Below are positions 1 through 7,577 of a stretch of DNA of 12,807 nucleotides, one piece after another. Position numbers and translations under genes: made by a program. The notes beneath the pieces were generated by a model. The model was not told the DNA's origin. It searched no databases and saw only the letters and a program-made list of their open reading frames with translations. The stretch is from Nitrospira sp. UBA5698 (GTDB lineage: Bacteria; Nitrospirota; Nitrospiria; Nitrospirales; Nitrospiraceae), in NCBI GenBank assembly GCA_002420115.1, contig DIHK01000012.1, forward strand, positions 1 through 12,807, read 5' to 3'. Within the stretch, counting starts at the first letter, position 1. Each line of letters starts with the position of its first letter.

Positions 1-75
1 TGGATGAGAGTACTGGTAGCTAGCCGGGGGGACTCTCAGTTTGCCCCATGATTCCTTATTGGAGGAAGTTGCCGT

Positions 76-669
76 ATGATCGATGCGGGCCGTTTCTACG
101 AAATGCAAGCACTGAAGTATCTTGACGATCGAGATCAATCCCGTGTCGGAGTCGAGCTCGTGGAGCGTTGGGCACGATCACTCCCGTTTGGGACTCCCGT
201 CGTTGAAATTGCCTGCGGCGGAGGATATCCCATTACGCAGGTCCTCGTGGACGCTGGGCTTGCCGTGTGGGCGATCGATACCTCGCCCACATTACTGAGA
301 CAATTTCGATTGCGTTTCCCCACAATTCCCACGCAATGCGCGTCGGCTCTGGAAAGCAACTATTTTGGGAGGACGTTCGAGGCAGTCCTCTCGATCGGTC
401 TCCTGTCCTTTCTTCGGGAGGACGAGCAGCTGGCTCTCCTTCATCGAGTCTCAGAGATCCTCGAGCCACGCGGGCGGTTTCTCTTCACGGCGCCCGTCGA
501 AACCGGAACCTGGCGTGATGTCACAACCGGTCTCGAATGCTGGTCACTCGGTCGAATCGCGTACACGCGAGCTCTCCAACACCTAGGTTTTCGTATGATG
601 CGTACGCATGTCGACGAAGGCGAAACCAACTACTATGAAGCCGAAAAGATCGGTGGCCCGGTGTGGTGA
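76..669 (+). CDS. Class I SAM-dependent methyltransferase, small
   Basis: This 197-residue protein has the class I (Rossmann) methyltransferase layout. Motif I is VVEIACGGG at residues 42-50, the glycine-rich loop that binds S-adenosylmethionine. The acidic end of strand beta2 is in VWAIDTSP (Asp68). The motif IV to VI region is FEAVLSIGLLSFL (101-113), followed by the helix and strand LHRVSEILEPRGRFLFTAP (122-140), typical of Methyltransf_11/25-type enzymes. The fold gives the reaction (methyl transfer from SAM) but not the acceptor, which could be a small molecule. The ATG at 76 is preceded by GGAGG at 61-65, ten bases away, so the start is secure. The protein is compact, without an added domain, signal peptide or membrane segment. 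The next gene is a broken acetyltransferase on the same strand about 80 bases downstream, so the two could once have been co-transcribed. I am confident of the family, not of the substrate. Confidence 0.85.
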   Translation: MIDAGRFYEMQALKYLDDRDQSRVGVELVERWARSLPFGTPVVEIACGGGYPITQVLVDAGLAVWAIDTSPTLLRQFRLRFPTIPTQCASALESNYFGRTFEAVLSIGLLSFLREDEQLALLHRVSEILEPRGRFLFTAPVETGTWRDVTTGLECWSLGRIAYTRALQHLGFRMMRTHVDEGETNYYEAEKIGGPVW

Positions 670-720
670 GACGAAGCCCATCTTGCCTGTGAGCGCAGGT
701 TCGCCATATGGCCACTCGCC

Positions 721-740
721 GCTAAACGTCGGCATTAGGC
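721..740 (+). other. attC-like 3' half-site (weak candidate)
   Basis: The 20 bases at 721-740 end in ATTAGGC and begin with GCTAAAC. They agree at 15 of 20 positions with the 3' half of a typical integron attC site as I remember it (GCTTAAC box, then GTTAGGC). They sit just before the GTG start of the broken GNAT gene, where the recombination point of the preceding cassette would lie. No matching 5' half (GCCTAAT or similar) is visible at 600-720, and no integrase gene is in the window. This is a suggestive match only. Confidence 0.2.
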
Positions 741-747
741 CTTGTGA

Positions 748-1326
748 GTGAACTTAGCACAGGTGATAAAGCCTACCGAGATCGATGTAGCTCGCCTTCG
801 ACTGCGGCAGTGGCGCGCAGCTGATCGAGAACCATTCGCTGCCTTAAATGCCGACCCAACGGTTATGGAGTTCTTTCCCGCGCTGCTGAGCCGTGCAGAA
901 AGCGATGCCATGGCCTCTCATTGTGAAGGTCTGATTGCTGAACGTGGTTGGGGTTTGTGGGCTGCAGTAACCAAAAATTGACGGGAGTTTCTCGGCTTCG
1001 TGGGTCTGCATCGGACGGCACCGGAGATGCCGTTTTCGTTCGGTATCGAGATCAGCTGGCGATTGGCCGCACGACATTGGGGCAACGGCTACGCGACCGG
1101 CGAGGCATGTGCCGGACTTCGCGTTGGCTTCACACAACTCCACTTTCCAGAAATCGTGGCATTTACGGCTGTGGGCAATAGCAGGTCACGTGCTGTGATG
1201 GAACGAATCGGTATGCGTCACACGGGCGAGTTCTTTGAACACCCGAAAGTTCCGGTGAGCAGTTTGCTGCGCACGCATTGCTTGTATCACATCACGCATG
1301 AGCAATGGGAAGCCAATGACGCCTGA
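748..1326 (+). pseudogene. GNAT N-acetyltransferase (RimJ/RimL-like), interrupted by an in-frame TGA
   Basis: A GNAT reading frame of about 191 codons is cut by TGA at 979-981 (codon 78); both halves are in the same frame. The first half, from GTG 748, ends GWGLWAAVTKN and has the usual N-terminal strand (RLRLRQW, residues 16-22). After the stop the frame resumes with REFLGFVGLHR, then IEISWRLAARHWGNGYATGEA, the acetyl-CoA pyrophosphate-binding segment (xxGxGYA), and ends with NSRSRAVMERIGMRHTGEFFEHP, the usual GNAT C-terminal motif. Intact relatives acylate N-terminal amines, antibiotics or other small amines using acetyl-CoA. The TGA falls in the turn between two central strands, where a sense codon such as CGA or GGA would be expected, so a single point mutation or a sequencing error explains it. 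The downstream half has no ribosome-binding site of its own, so separate translation is unlikely. GTG 748 has no strong Shine-Dalgarno. Flanking attC-like half-sites are described separately. Confidence 0.85.
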
Positions 1327-1348
1327 CAATACAATGCGTGCGAGTCGG
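1321..1348 (+). other. attC-like 5' half-site overlapping the GNAT stop codon (weak candidate)
   Basis: The GNAT frame ends in GCC TGA, and the sequence continues as GCCTGACAATACAATG. This resembles the 5' half of many attC sites (GCCTAACAATTC), in which the cassette gene's stop codon also lies inside the box. The expected complementary 3' box (GTCAGGC or GTTAGGC) is not visible in the next 150 bases, so at most this is a decayed site. The remaining sequence up to 1504, between convergent genes, shows no gene or clear terminator. Confidence 0.18.
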
Positions 1349-1504
1349 ATTTGTGACACAGCGGCTCGCCGTGCTGAATTTTCAGAGTGATCCCCTTCAA
1401 GATGGGCAGTTCTTCTGACCCCATCGGAAATGATTGATGGAGATCAGGTTCAGTGATGAGGAATAAGACTCAGCTCTCGGTCCCTAATCCTCGATCCTGT
1501 GAAT

Positions 1505-2782
1505 CTATTCATACCGCAATGCGGCGACCGGATCGAGTTTCGCGGCTTGATTGGCCGGATAGACGGTTGCCAGGAAGCTGATCAGGATGGCAGAGCCGGC
1601 CACCAGGAGCACATCTTCCGCCAGCACATGAACTGGAATGGTCGAGATTTCATACACCGTTGGATCGAACGTCCAAAACGTTTGAACCAGCCACAGAAAG
1701 GCATAGCCCAACGGAATGCCGATGGCCGTCCCCGCGACGCCGATGATCAGCCCATTCAGCATGAAAATCCGTCGGATGCTGCGCTTGGTTGCGCCCATCG
1801 TCTTGAGAATGGCGATTTCTTTTTGTTTCTCCGTCACGATCATCGTCAACGTGCTCACAATGTTGAATGAAGCGACGATCGTGATGAGGACAAGGAGCAG
1901 AAACATGATCGTCTTCTGCAGCTTCAGGGATGAGAAAGTGTTTCGATTTGTCTGCATCCAGTCTCTGGCCCCGTGGCTGAATCCCAGCTCTTGTTCGATC
2001 TGGGAGGCGATTTCTCCGGCGCGGAACACATCCGCCACCTTGACCTCGATCCCGGTGACGCTCGCACCCAGGTTGAACAGGCGCTGCGCCTCTCCGATCT
2101 CGATGTAGGCAAGCGAAGAATCGTAGTTGTACATTCCCGAAGAGCACAGGCCCACCACGGCGAATGTTCGCATTTTGGGCACCATGCCCATTGCGCTAAT
2201 CGGTCCGGTGGGAGAGACGACGGTGATCGTCTCTCCCACGCCCACTCCTAATTTAAGTGCTAGTTCCTTGCCCAGAATAATGCCTGGTTGTTCAACGACG
2301 CGCGGTTCACCGTGAGGGCCATCGGTCGGAGCCTGCATCGCTTTTACCGGAGTGAGGAGGTCGAGCAAACGTCCCGCCGTGATGTTCTTGGCAAGGTCGG
2401 TGACAGTGGCTTCCCGTTTTGGATCGATCCCACGCAGGATGATGCCTTGGACCCCACTTTGTGAGGTGAGCAATACTTGGCGGAATACGAACGGTGTGGC
2501 GGCGACAACCTCCGGTACCGTCAGGATCTTCTCGGTGAGACGGTCATAGTTGCTCATGTGTTCTTTCATCCGCTCTTGGACGATGATATGGGCTGTCGTG
2601 CCGAGAATCTTGCTCTGAATGTCCTCCAGAAAGCCGGTCATGATGCCGACCGCACCGATCAGTGCCGCTACTCCCAGTGTGATGCCGGCTACTGACACAA
2701 GCGTGTTCAACGAAATCGTCCGATTGCGGCGCTTGGCGCGCAAGTAGCGCAGGCCGACGAAGATTTCATAGGGCAGGGTCAC
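1505..2782 (-). CDS. lolC: Lipoprotein-releasing ABC transporter permease (LolC/LolE family)
   Basis: This 425-residue inner-membrane protein belongs to the LolC/LolE family. In the Lol system the permease works with the ATPase LolD to extract outer-membrane lipoproteins from the inner membrane and pass them to LolA. The start PYEIFVGLRYLRAKRRN (residues 4-20) is typical, followed by membrane segment 1 at about 25-50. A large periplasmic domain occupies about 50-285. The C-terminal FtsX domain has three membrane segments near 291-318, 338-366 and 388-408, with the cytoplasmic coupling motif EKQKEIAILKTMGAT at 318-331 and the tail YPANQAAKLDPVAALRYE at 408-425. Length matches the family. The start is GTG, with GGAG five bases upstream (2788-2791 on the complementary strand). 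No lolD is in the window: the gene on the left is the convergent broken GNAT and the gene on the right is divergent. LolC, LolE and single-permease LolF-type proteins cannot be told apart here. Confidence 0.92.
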   Translation of the reverse strand: MTLPYEIFVGLRYLRAKRRNRTISLNTLVSVAGITLGVAALIGAVGIMTGFLEDIQSKILGTTAHIIVQERMKEHMSNYDRLTEKILTVPEVVAATPFVFRQVLLTSQSGVQGIILRGIDPKREATVTDLAKNITAGRLLDLLTPVKAMQAPTDGPHGEPRVVEQPGIILGKELALKLGVGVGETITVVSPTGPISAMGMVPKMRTFAVVGLCSSGMYNYDSSLAYIEIGEAQRLFNLGASVTGIEVKVADVFRAGEIASQIEQELGFSHGARDWMQTNRNTFSSLKLQKTIMFLLLVLITIVASFNIVSTLTMIVTEKQKEIAILKTMGATKRSIRRIFMLNGLIIGVAGTAIGIPLGYAFLWLVQTFWTFDPTVYEISTIPVHVLAEDVLLVAGSAILISFLATVYPANQAAKLDPVAALRYE

Positions 2783-2989
2783 GAGTGCTCCGGTCAGAGG
2801 TGGGGGAAGAGGATTCCATCATGGGTAGCGGTTTGATCCATGAAGACCATCTATAACACAGGCATGGATCACGAGATTGCCATAATAGAGGACTGAGCAC
2901 AACCAGCCGAAAAACCACAATCAGGGATTCTGATCCCATGCCGGATTCCTGTCATTGAAGAGGGAAGCGTTCGGGGTGAGGTGCCACAG

Positions 2990-3649
2990 ATGGTGCGCAG
3001 TGTGTGGATGACCGAAAGAGGGAGAAGTCATATAGTTAGGACTCCTCGCTTCACGTTAACTGCTATAGGCATAGTATTTGCCTCGTTTGACGTGAGTTGC
3101 AGACCTCAAGAGGAGGGGCTCATGCACATCCCATCAGGCCATGCGTACCTCGCGCACATATTTCCTGAACGAATGGAACAAGCCCGGCAACTTTCTGACG
3201 CTGCGTCGGCAGAATCTATCGATTCGTCGGCAATGCCTACCGACAAGGTCACCATTTCCCAACCCGCGTATTCCGATGTGCCTGACAGATCAAACAAGAC
3301 GAGCACGTACGACTTCAGTTACATGGCTCCGCAGCGATTGTTGCAAGTCATCAATGATGAGATAAAGAATGGAACACTCACGCTTGATGAATCGAGCTCC
3401 ATGCTTCTCTTGATTCCACTCTCATTTACAGGTGGTCCGCCACCTGACTACGACATGCCGACCAATTTGTTCTCGCGTATGGAACAGTGGCTGAAATTTG
3501 ATGAGTCCATTCATAACGACAGATCTGTTGTATACGACAAGATGGCGCTGTCTGCACTGCGACGCCTTCAGGGAACGCTAAGTGAAGAGCAATGGCTTAT
3601 GTCAGCAGCCGATGCGAAAACCAGCATAGGTGAGGAGGCCATGCGTTGA
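2990..3649 (+). CDS. Unrecognised exported or membrane-anchored protein
   Basis: I do not recognise this 219-residue protein. I chose ATG 2990 because GAGG lies eight bases upstream (2978-2981); GTG 2981 is the longer alternative. Residues 17-37 read as a basic stretch (RTPR) followed by a hydrophobic run (FTLTAIGIVFASF) ending in VSC, then a polar region. This looks like a signal peptide, possibly a lipoprotein signal with Cys37, although Asp at -3 is a poor lipobox. The rest is soluble: a Ser/Asp/Thr-rich linker (about 70-108), then a region with helical character including QRLLQVINDEIKNGTLTLDE (115-134), a proline-rich GGPPPDYDMP (148-157) and KMALSALRRLQGTLSEEQW (184-202). Local G+C is lower than in neighbouring genes (26 of 60 bases at 3361-3420, against 40 of 60 at 9541-9600). 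It is divergent from lolC, with about 200 bases between them. Low G+C and lack of recognisable domains fit a lineage-specific or acquired gene. Confidence 0.6.
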   Translation: MVRSVWMTERGRSHIVRTPRFTLTAIGIVFASFDVSCRPQEEGLMHIPSGHAYLAHIFPERMEQARQLSDAASAESIDSSAMPTDKVTISQPAYSDVPDRSNKTSTYDFSYMAPQRLLQVINDEIKNGTLTLDESSSMLLLIPLSFTGGPPPDYDMPTNLFSRMEQWLKFDESIHNDRSVVYDKMALSALRRLQGTLSEEQWLMSAADAKTSIGEEAMR

Positions 3650-3906
3650 GGTGAAGGAAACACTTCCACACTCTTTTCCCAGTCCCTGAACGGGCAGGTC
3701 GAATGCTTGCCTCTCAAGCGCTCATCTCAGGAGTCTAAAGCAGGGCCGGCAGGGGGTAACCCGTTGGTTGACGCCGTGGGACGCATGGAAGCTGCCCACT
3801 TGGCTCCCGGGGTTCATGACTTTGGCAAAGGGTTTTGGGACCATCGATCATATGGTAAGGAGGGGGGCAGTTTTGTACGGCATCGTTCTTCCAAGAGGGA
3901 GGGAGT

Positions 3907-4251
3907 GTGTCAATCGTTGGACCAGGAGGCAACCAAACTGGCGCCCCCATGATTTTTGCCGGCCCTACCGTCCCGCGCCCCAACGAGTCGGTTCTGGAGA
4001 TCAAAGTCACACTGAAGCAAAGTGATTCCCCACCCCAAACCGTGAAAACCTTTCATGTCCAAAATCCACATGCCAAAGACAGTGGCGCAATCGTCTTTGC
4101 CGTTCCGACGATTGACGCCATGTTGGAAGGGATGGTTGACACGTTAGGATTCGAAGTCGTGCTCAAAGGTAAATCGGTCGTGGCGCTGAGCTGGCATGGC
4201 GGTCAGGATGCCAAACAGAAACTCCAGCAGTGTCTTAAGGTGCGACAATAG
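3907..4251 (+). CDS. Small unrecognised protein, possibly N-terminally truncated
   Basis: I do not recognise this 114-residue protein. Its proposed GTG start at 3907 follows GGAGG (3898-3902) by four bases, which is short but usable. The frame is open upstream only to the TAA at 3856, so no long N-terminal extension exists unless there is a frameshift. The first 25 residues are Gly/Pro/Asn-rich and low in complexity. The body looks like a small beta-rich domain: ESVLEIKVTL (27-36), KTFHVQ (47-52), GAIVFAVPTIDAMLEGM (60-76), FEVVLKGKSVVALSWHGGQDAKQKLQQCL (82-110). The closing pattern, a strand, then W-x-G-G, then a short helix ending in Cys, recalls the last part of some small periplasmic bacterial proteins, but no signal peptide is present. 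The 257 bases between the previous gene and this one hold no convincing gene. Convergent with the aldehyde dehydrogenase. Confidence 0.5.
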   Translation: MSIVGPGGNQTGAPMIFAGPTVPRPNESVLEIKVTLKQSDSPPQTVKTFHVQNPHAKDSGAIVFAVPTIDAMLEGMVDTLGFEVVLKGKSVVALSWHGGQDAKQKLQQCLKVRQ

Positions 4252-4377
4252 AGATGAGCTGCAGGATGGGCTTTATGTCGGGGGTGAGCTCTGGTCGCAG
4301 AAGGTCCTAGACGATGCCTACTTAGGCTCCTTGCGTTTCCATCCTCTTGAATTCCTGGCTATTAGGTTGTTAGTTCT

Positions 4378-5883
4378 TCACAAACGTACCGTGACGGCTT
4401 TGACCTCGGTGTAGAGTTCCAGCGCGTCGTGTCCCATTTCTCGTCCCCAGCCTGATTGTTTATAGCCGCCGAAGGGCAAGGCGGCGTCGAGAATGTTGTA
4501 ACAGTTGATCCACACCGTGCCGGCCCGCAGTTCCGCCGCGATGCGGTGGGCCTTACCGATGTCGCGGGTCCACACCGCCGCTGCTAGTCCGTAGATGGAG
4601 TTATTTGCTGCCGGTAAGACCTCCTCGACATCCGTAAAGGGCATCGCGCAGACCACCGGACCGAAGATTTCCTCCTGCATGACTTTCATGTCTTGTTTGG
4701 TATCAACGAGAACGGTCGGCTCGACAAAGTAGCCCTTGTTGCCGAGTCTGCCGCCGCCGGTGACGGCCTTCGCTCCCTGAGAGAATCCGGATTCCAGATA
4801 GCTGAGCACGCGCCGCTGTTGTTCATCCGAGACGAGTGGCCCCATTTGAGTCGTGGGATCCATTCCTGGTCCGACCTTAATCTTCTTCGCGTCTGCCGCC
4901 ACTCCTTCGACGACTTTGTCGAAGATGCTTTTTTCGATGAACAGGCGGGAGCCTGCGCAACAACATTGGCCATGGTTGAAAAAAATCGCGCTGGATACTC
5001 CTGGGATGCTGGCCTCGACATCGGCGTCCTTGCAGACGATATTGGGTGACTTCCCTCCAAGCTCCAATGACACTTTTTTTAGATTTCCGACCGCTGCGCC
5101 GAGGATGAGCTTGCCTACCTCCGTGGAGCCGGTGAAGGCCACTTTGTCGACATCCGGGTGAGCGGCCAGTGCTGCGCCTGCGGTCTCGCCGAACCCAGGC
5201 ACGATGTTAACGACGCCGTCTGGGAAGCCTGCTTCACAAATCAGTTCGCCCAGCCGCAAGGCAGAGAGCGGCGTCTGCTCGGCCGGTTTCAAGACCACGG
5301 TGCAGCCGGCGGCTAGGGCCGGTCCGAGTTTCCACGCTGCCATGAGCAGCGGGAAATTCCAGGGGATGACCTGAGCCACGACACCCACTGGCTCACGGAG
5401 GGTGTAGGCCAGGTACTGAGCTCCCGGAGTGTAGGGGACTGAAATCGGAATCGTATTGCCTTCGATCTTCGTTGCCCAACCCGCCATGTACCGGAACAGG
5501 TCGATGGCCAGCGGGACATCCGCAACACGGGCCACGCCGACTGGTTTCCCATTGTCCAGCGACTCGAGTTGGGCGAATTCTTCGGCATGGGATTCCAGCA
5601 AGTCCGCCAATTTCCAGATCAACCGGCCACGTTCGGAGGCGGTGAGCTTCCGCCAAGGACCGTTCTCAAAAGCTGTTCTTGCTGCCGTGACGGCGTGATT
5701 CACATCGGCACGATCACCTTCGGCCACGTGAGCAAGCATGTCACCGGTAGCGGGGTTATAGGTGGCAAATGTTTTTCCAGACGTGGCGTCACGCCATCGA
5801 CCGCCGATCAGCATTTTGCGTGGTGCGCGGATAAAGGATTGAACCTGTTCGTGTAAAGGGATCTCTGCAGTGACGGTACTCAT
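4378..5883 (-). CDS. NAD(P)-dependent aldehyde dehydrogenase
   Basis: A complete 501-residue aldehyde dehydrogenase of the ALDH1/2-betaine aldehyde dehydrogenase superfamily, which oxidises an aldehyde to the carboxylate with NAD(P)+ in the cytosol. Visible landmarks are PWNFPLL with the active-site Asn176; VVLKPAEQTP (196-205) and VAFTGSTEVG (248-257) of the cofactor fold; LELGGKSP with the general-base Glu274 (residues 273-280); the catalytic cysteine in FNHGQCCCAGSR, most likely Cys308; EEIFGP with the cofactor-ribose Glu405; and the C-terminal PFGGYKQSGWGRE (470-482). All key residues are present and length is normal. The start is the ATG at 5883 because AAGGAGG (complementary strand, 5890-5896) lies six bases upstream; an ATG at 5910 would place that ribosome-binding site inside the gene. 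The gene is a single-gene unit here, convergent with the small unknown gene and divergent from the 6068 gene. The substrate cannot be assigned. Confidence 0.95.
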   Translation of the reverse strand: MSTVTAEIPLHEQVQSFIRAPRKMLIGGRWRDATSGKTFATYNPATGDMLAHVAEGDRADVNHAVTAARTAFENGPWRKLTASERGRLIWKLADLLESHAEEFAQLESLDNGKPVGVARVADVPLAIDLFRYMAGWATKIEGNTIPISVPYTPGAQYLAYTLREPVGVVAQVIPWNFPLLMAAWKLGPALAAGCTVVLKPAEQTPLSALRLGELICEAGFPDGVVNIVPGFGETAGAALAAHPDVDKVAFTGSTEVGKLILGAAVGNLKKVSLELGGKSPNIVCKDADVEASIPGVSSAIFFNHGQCCCAGSRLFIEKSIFDKVVEGVAADAKKIKVGPGMDPTTQMGPLVSDEQQRRVLSYLESGFSQGAKAVTGGGRLGNKGYFVEPTVLVDTKQDMKVMQEEIFGPVVCAMPFTDVEEVLPAANNSIYGLAAAVWTRDIGKAHRIAAELRAGTVWINCYNILDAALPFGGYKQSGWGREMGHDALELYTEVKAVTVRL

Positions 5884-5949
5884 GGTCGTCCTCCTTTTCG
5901 ATCCCCTCATCGAGGGTGCGGCCTATGGGGTTGGGTCGTACACAACCAT

Positions 5950-5955
5950 ATTATA
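5950..5955 (-). promoter_or_regulatory. Candidate -10 element for the aldehyde dehydrogenase gene
   Basis: On the complementary strand these bases read TATAAT, a perfect sigma-70 -10 hexamer, about 65 bases upstream of the ATG at 5883. There is no good TTGACA about 17 bases further upstream, so the element rests on the -10 alone. The surrounding 180-base gap also separates this gene from the divergent small gene at 6068. Confidence 0.3.
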
Positions 5956-6067
5956 TAGGATGTCCCCAAGAGATAATCGAGAGGCAGTCGATTCATGAGG
6001 CCCACTGAATATTGGGTGGAAATCATGGAGACGGGAAGAAGTCTTTTCTGGTAGACTCCGTGCCACT

Positions 6068-6361
6068 ATGGCTAACGAATTACAATGGAATGTCCAGCTT
6101 CCCCAGAGGGCCCTGGAGGCTCTGATGGAGGGCGACCGCAACAAAGCGATCGAACAGGTTCAGCGTGAGCAAAACCTCAGCCGAGAAGATGCTCGGGAAC
6201 TGGTGGCGTCATTCATTCTCTCACAACCGTCGATGATGGCGAACATGAGAATGGTGGAGAGCCGTGCAGGAACCAATTGGGCACTTCTGCGCTGGTTTAT
6301 CCTGCTCCAGGCGATTGTGGTCGCGATCGGATACTTCCTCTTTTTTCGAGATCAATGGTAG
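6068..6361 (+). CDS. Small tail-anchored membrane protein with an L7/L12 C-terminal-like segment
   Basis: This 97-residue protein has two parts. Residues about 12-48, PQRALEALMEGDRNKAIEQVQ and then LSREDARELVASF, follow the pattern of the ribosomal protein L7/L12 C-terminal domain (xxALxxGxKxxAIKxxRxxTGLxLKEAKELV), here as a stand-alone module. A hydrophobic segment at about 73-93 (ALLRWFILLQAIVVAIGYFLFF) follows and ends four residues before the C terminus, so the protein is predicted to be tail-anchored with the helical module in the cytoplasm. The middle part, SQPSMMANMRMVESRAGTN, is a Met-rich linker. No strong Shine-Dalgarno precedes the ATG, but coding character and a clean stop support the gene. 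It is divergent from the aldehyde dehydrogenase and 109 bases ahead of the exchanger, so it may share a transcript with it. The function is unknown; the L7/L12 resemblance is by pattern only. Confidence 0.7.
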   Translation: MANELQWNVQLPQRALEALMEGDRNKAIEQVQREQNLSREDARELVASFILSQPSMMANMRMVESRAGTNWALLRWFILLQAIVVAIGYFLFFRDQW

Positions 6362-6470
6362 GCCCTCAGCCGCACGCCTCATTGTGATCGGACCTTCATG
6401 CCTTGCCGGCTAGAACATACCCGACTGTGGGGTGTGTCCTTCTGCTCGAACTCCATCCGGAGAAATCATC

Positions 6471-7493
6471 GTGATCATTCCAGGGTTCGTCTTTGCCGTC
6501 ACTGCTGCGGCCATCGTCCTTGTGGGGACAAGACTCTCACGCCATGGGGATCGGATCGCCGAATTAACTGGTTTGGGACGTTTGTGGGTCGGCGTGGTCT
6601 TGATGGCGGCCGCCACGTCGCTGCCCGAAGTGTTGACGACCATGAGCGCTTCCTGGATGGACGCTCCGGATCTTGCCGCCGGTGATCTCTTCGGCGCCGG
6701 GATGAGCAACATGTTGACACTGGGGCTTATTGATCTCCTCTATCGTCACAAACGCGTGTGGCAACAGGCAGCCTTCGGGCATACGCTGACGGCGGCGCTC
6801 GCTATGGTGTTGACGGGGCTCGCGGCGTTTTGTGTGCTGCTACGAATCGATGTCGTCCGTTTCGGCGTGGGGATTGAGAGCCTGGTTCTATTGATCCTCT
6901 ATATTTTGGGTATGCGATTGGTCTTTCGCCAAGAGGATATGACCCGTCGTCAGCTTGAACATCAAGTCGTCGTCAAGTCCATTGCTGATCCCGAGCAGCC
7001 GAGCATGGAGGGAAGTCGTCGCAACGAGCTTCGCCGGGCCCTGTGGGGATTCTCTATCGGTACCCTGGCACTGCTGATCGCTGCCCCCATCTTAGCCTGG
7101 TCTGCTGGGCGGATCGCAGAAGAAAGCGGCATCACGGCGACCTTTATCGGGACCTCACTGGTGGCGATTACGACCTCATTGCCGGAACTGGTCGTCTCGA
7201 TTTCGGCGATACGATTGGGTGCGTTCGATCTGGCCGTTGGTAATCTCTTCGGCAGCAACGCCTTCAATATGGCGGCGTTTTTCTTTGCTGATCTCACCTA
7301 TCAACAGGGGGGACTATTGAGTACCGTCAGCTCCACTCATGCACTCACAGCCCTGTGGTCGATCGTCATGATGAACATTGGGTTGATGGGAATCATCTAC
7401 CGTGCGGAACGACGGTTTAGACTGATCGAGCCGGATAGCTTGTTGATGATCATCGTCTATATTCTGGGCCTTTGGCTGCTCTTTAACGGGTGA
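6471..7493 (+). CDS. CaCA-family cation exchanger (Na+/Ca2+-type)
   Basis: This 340-residue inner-membrane protein shows the two inverted alpha repeats of the Ca2+/cation antiporter superfamily, which exchange Ca2+ (or another cation) for Na+ or H+. Repeat 1 has ATSLPE (residues 48-53) then AAGDLFGAGMSN (69-80). Repeat 2 has TTSLPELVVS (234-243) then GNLFGSNAFN (257-266). Five or so membrane segments flank each repeat, with a basic cytoplasmic loop between them (about 145-190, RRQLEHQVVV then GSRRNELRRAL). The start is GTG 6471, with GGAG at 6459-6462 eight bases upstream; a longer frame from GTG 6432 would add a non-membrane Pro/Ser-rich leader and is less likely. Repeat 1 departs from the consensus GNxxGSNxxN: Asn is Asp72, and Ser-Asn become Ala76-Gly77, while Glu53 and the last Asn80 are kept. 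Repeat 2 is canonical. The ion exchanged cannot be named. The next gene downstream is another cation transporter. Confidence 0.9.
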   Translation: MIIPGFVFAVTAAAIVLVGTRLSRHGDRIAELTGLGRLWVGVVLMAAATSLPEVLTTMSASWMDAPDLAAGDLFGAGMSNMLTLGLIDLLYRHKRVWQQAAFGHTLTAALAMVLTGLAAFCVLLRIDVVRFGVGIESLVLLILYILGMRLVFRQEDMTRRQLEHQVVVKSIADPEQPSMEGSRRNELRRALWGFSIGTLALLIAAPILAWSAGRIAEESGITATFIGTSLVAITTSLPELVVSISAIRLGAFDLAVGNLFGSNAFNMAAFFFADLTYQQGGLLSTVSSTHALTALWSIVMMNIGLMGIIYRAERRFRLIEPDSLLMIIVYILGLWLLFNG

Positions 7494-7577
7494 TGAGCAG
7501 GTTGTTGGGAAGACCTGTCAGCTGTGTTCTCGTGTCGCTTTCAATTGTGTGAAGCGTGCAACATAGGGGGCCAGCCG

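Noticed and set aside
979..981. TGA as a selenocysteine codon in the acetyltransferase
   Set aside because: GNAT enzymes use no catalytic Cys or Sec at this turn, and I see no convincing SECIS-like hairpin just downstream.
3693..3711. Hairpin GGCAGG/CTTGCC downstream of the 2990 gene as a terminator
   Set aside because: The stem is only six pairs with one G-U and no T-run follows, so it is not convincing.
3707..4025. Alternative short frames upstream of and overlapping the 3907 gene (3707-3952 and 3768-4025, + strand)
   Set aside because: Both overlap the start of the better-supported frame at 3907, have biased Arg/Gly/Pro composition and no domain features.
5884..5910. N-terminal extension of the aldehyde dehydrogenase from the ATG at 5910
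   Set aside because: It would put the strong AAGGAGG ribosome-binding site inside the coding sequence; the ATG at 5883 is correctly spaced from it.
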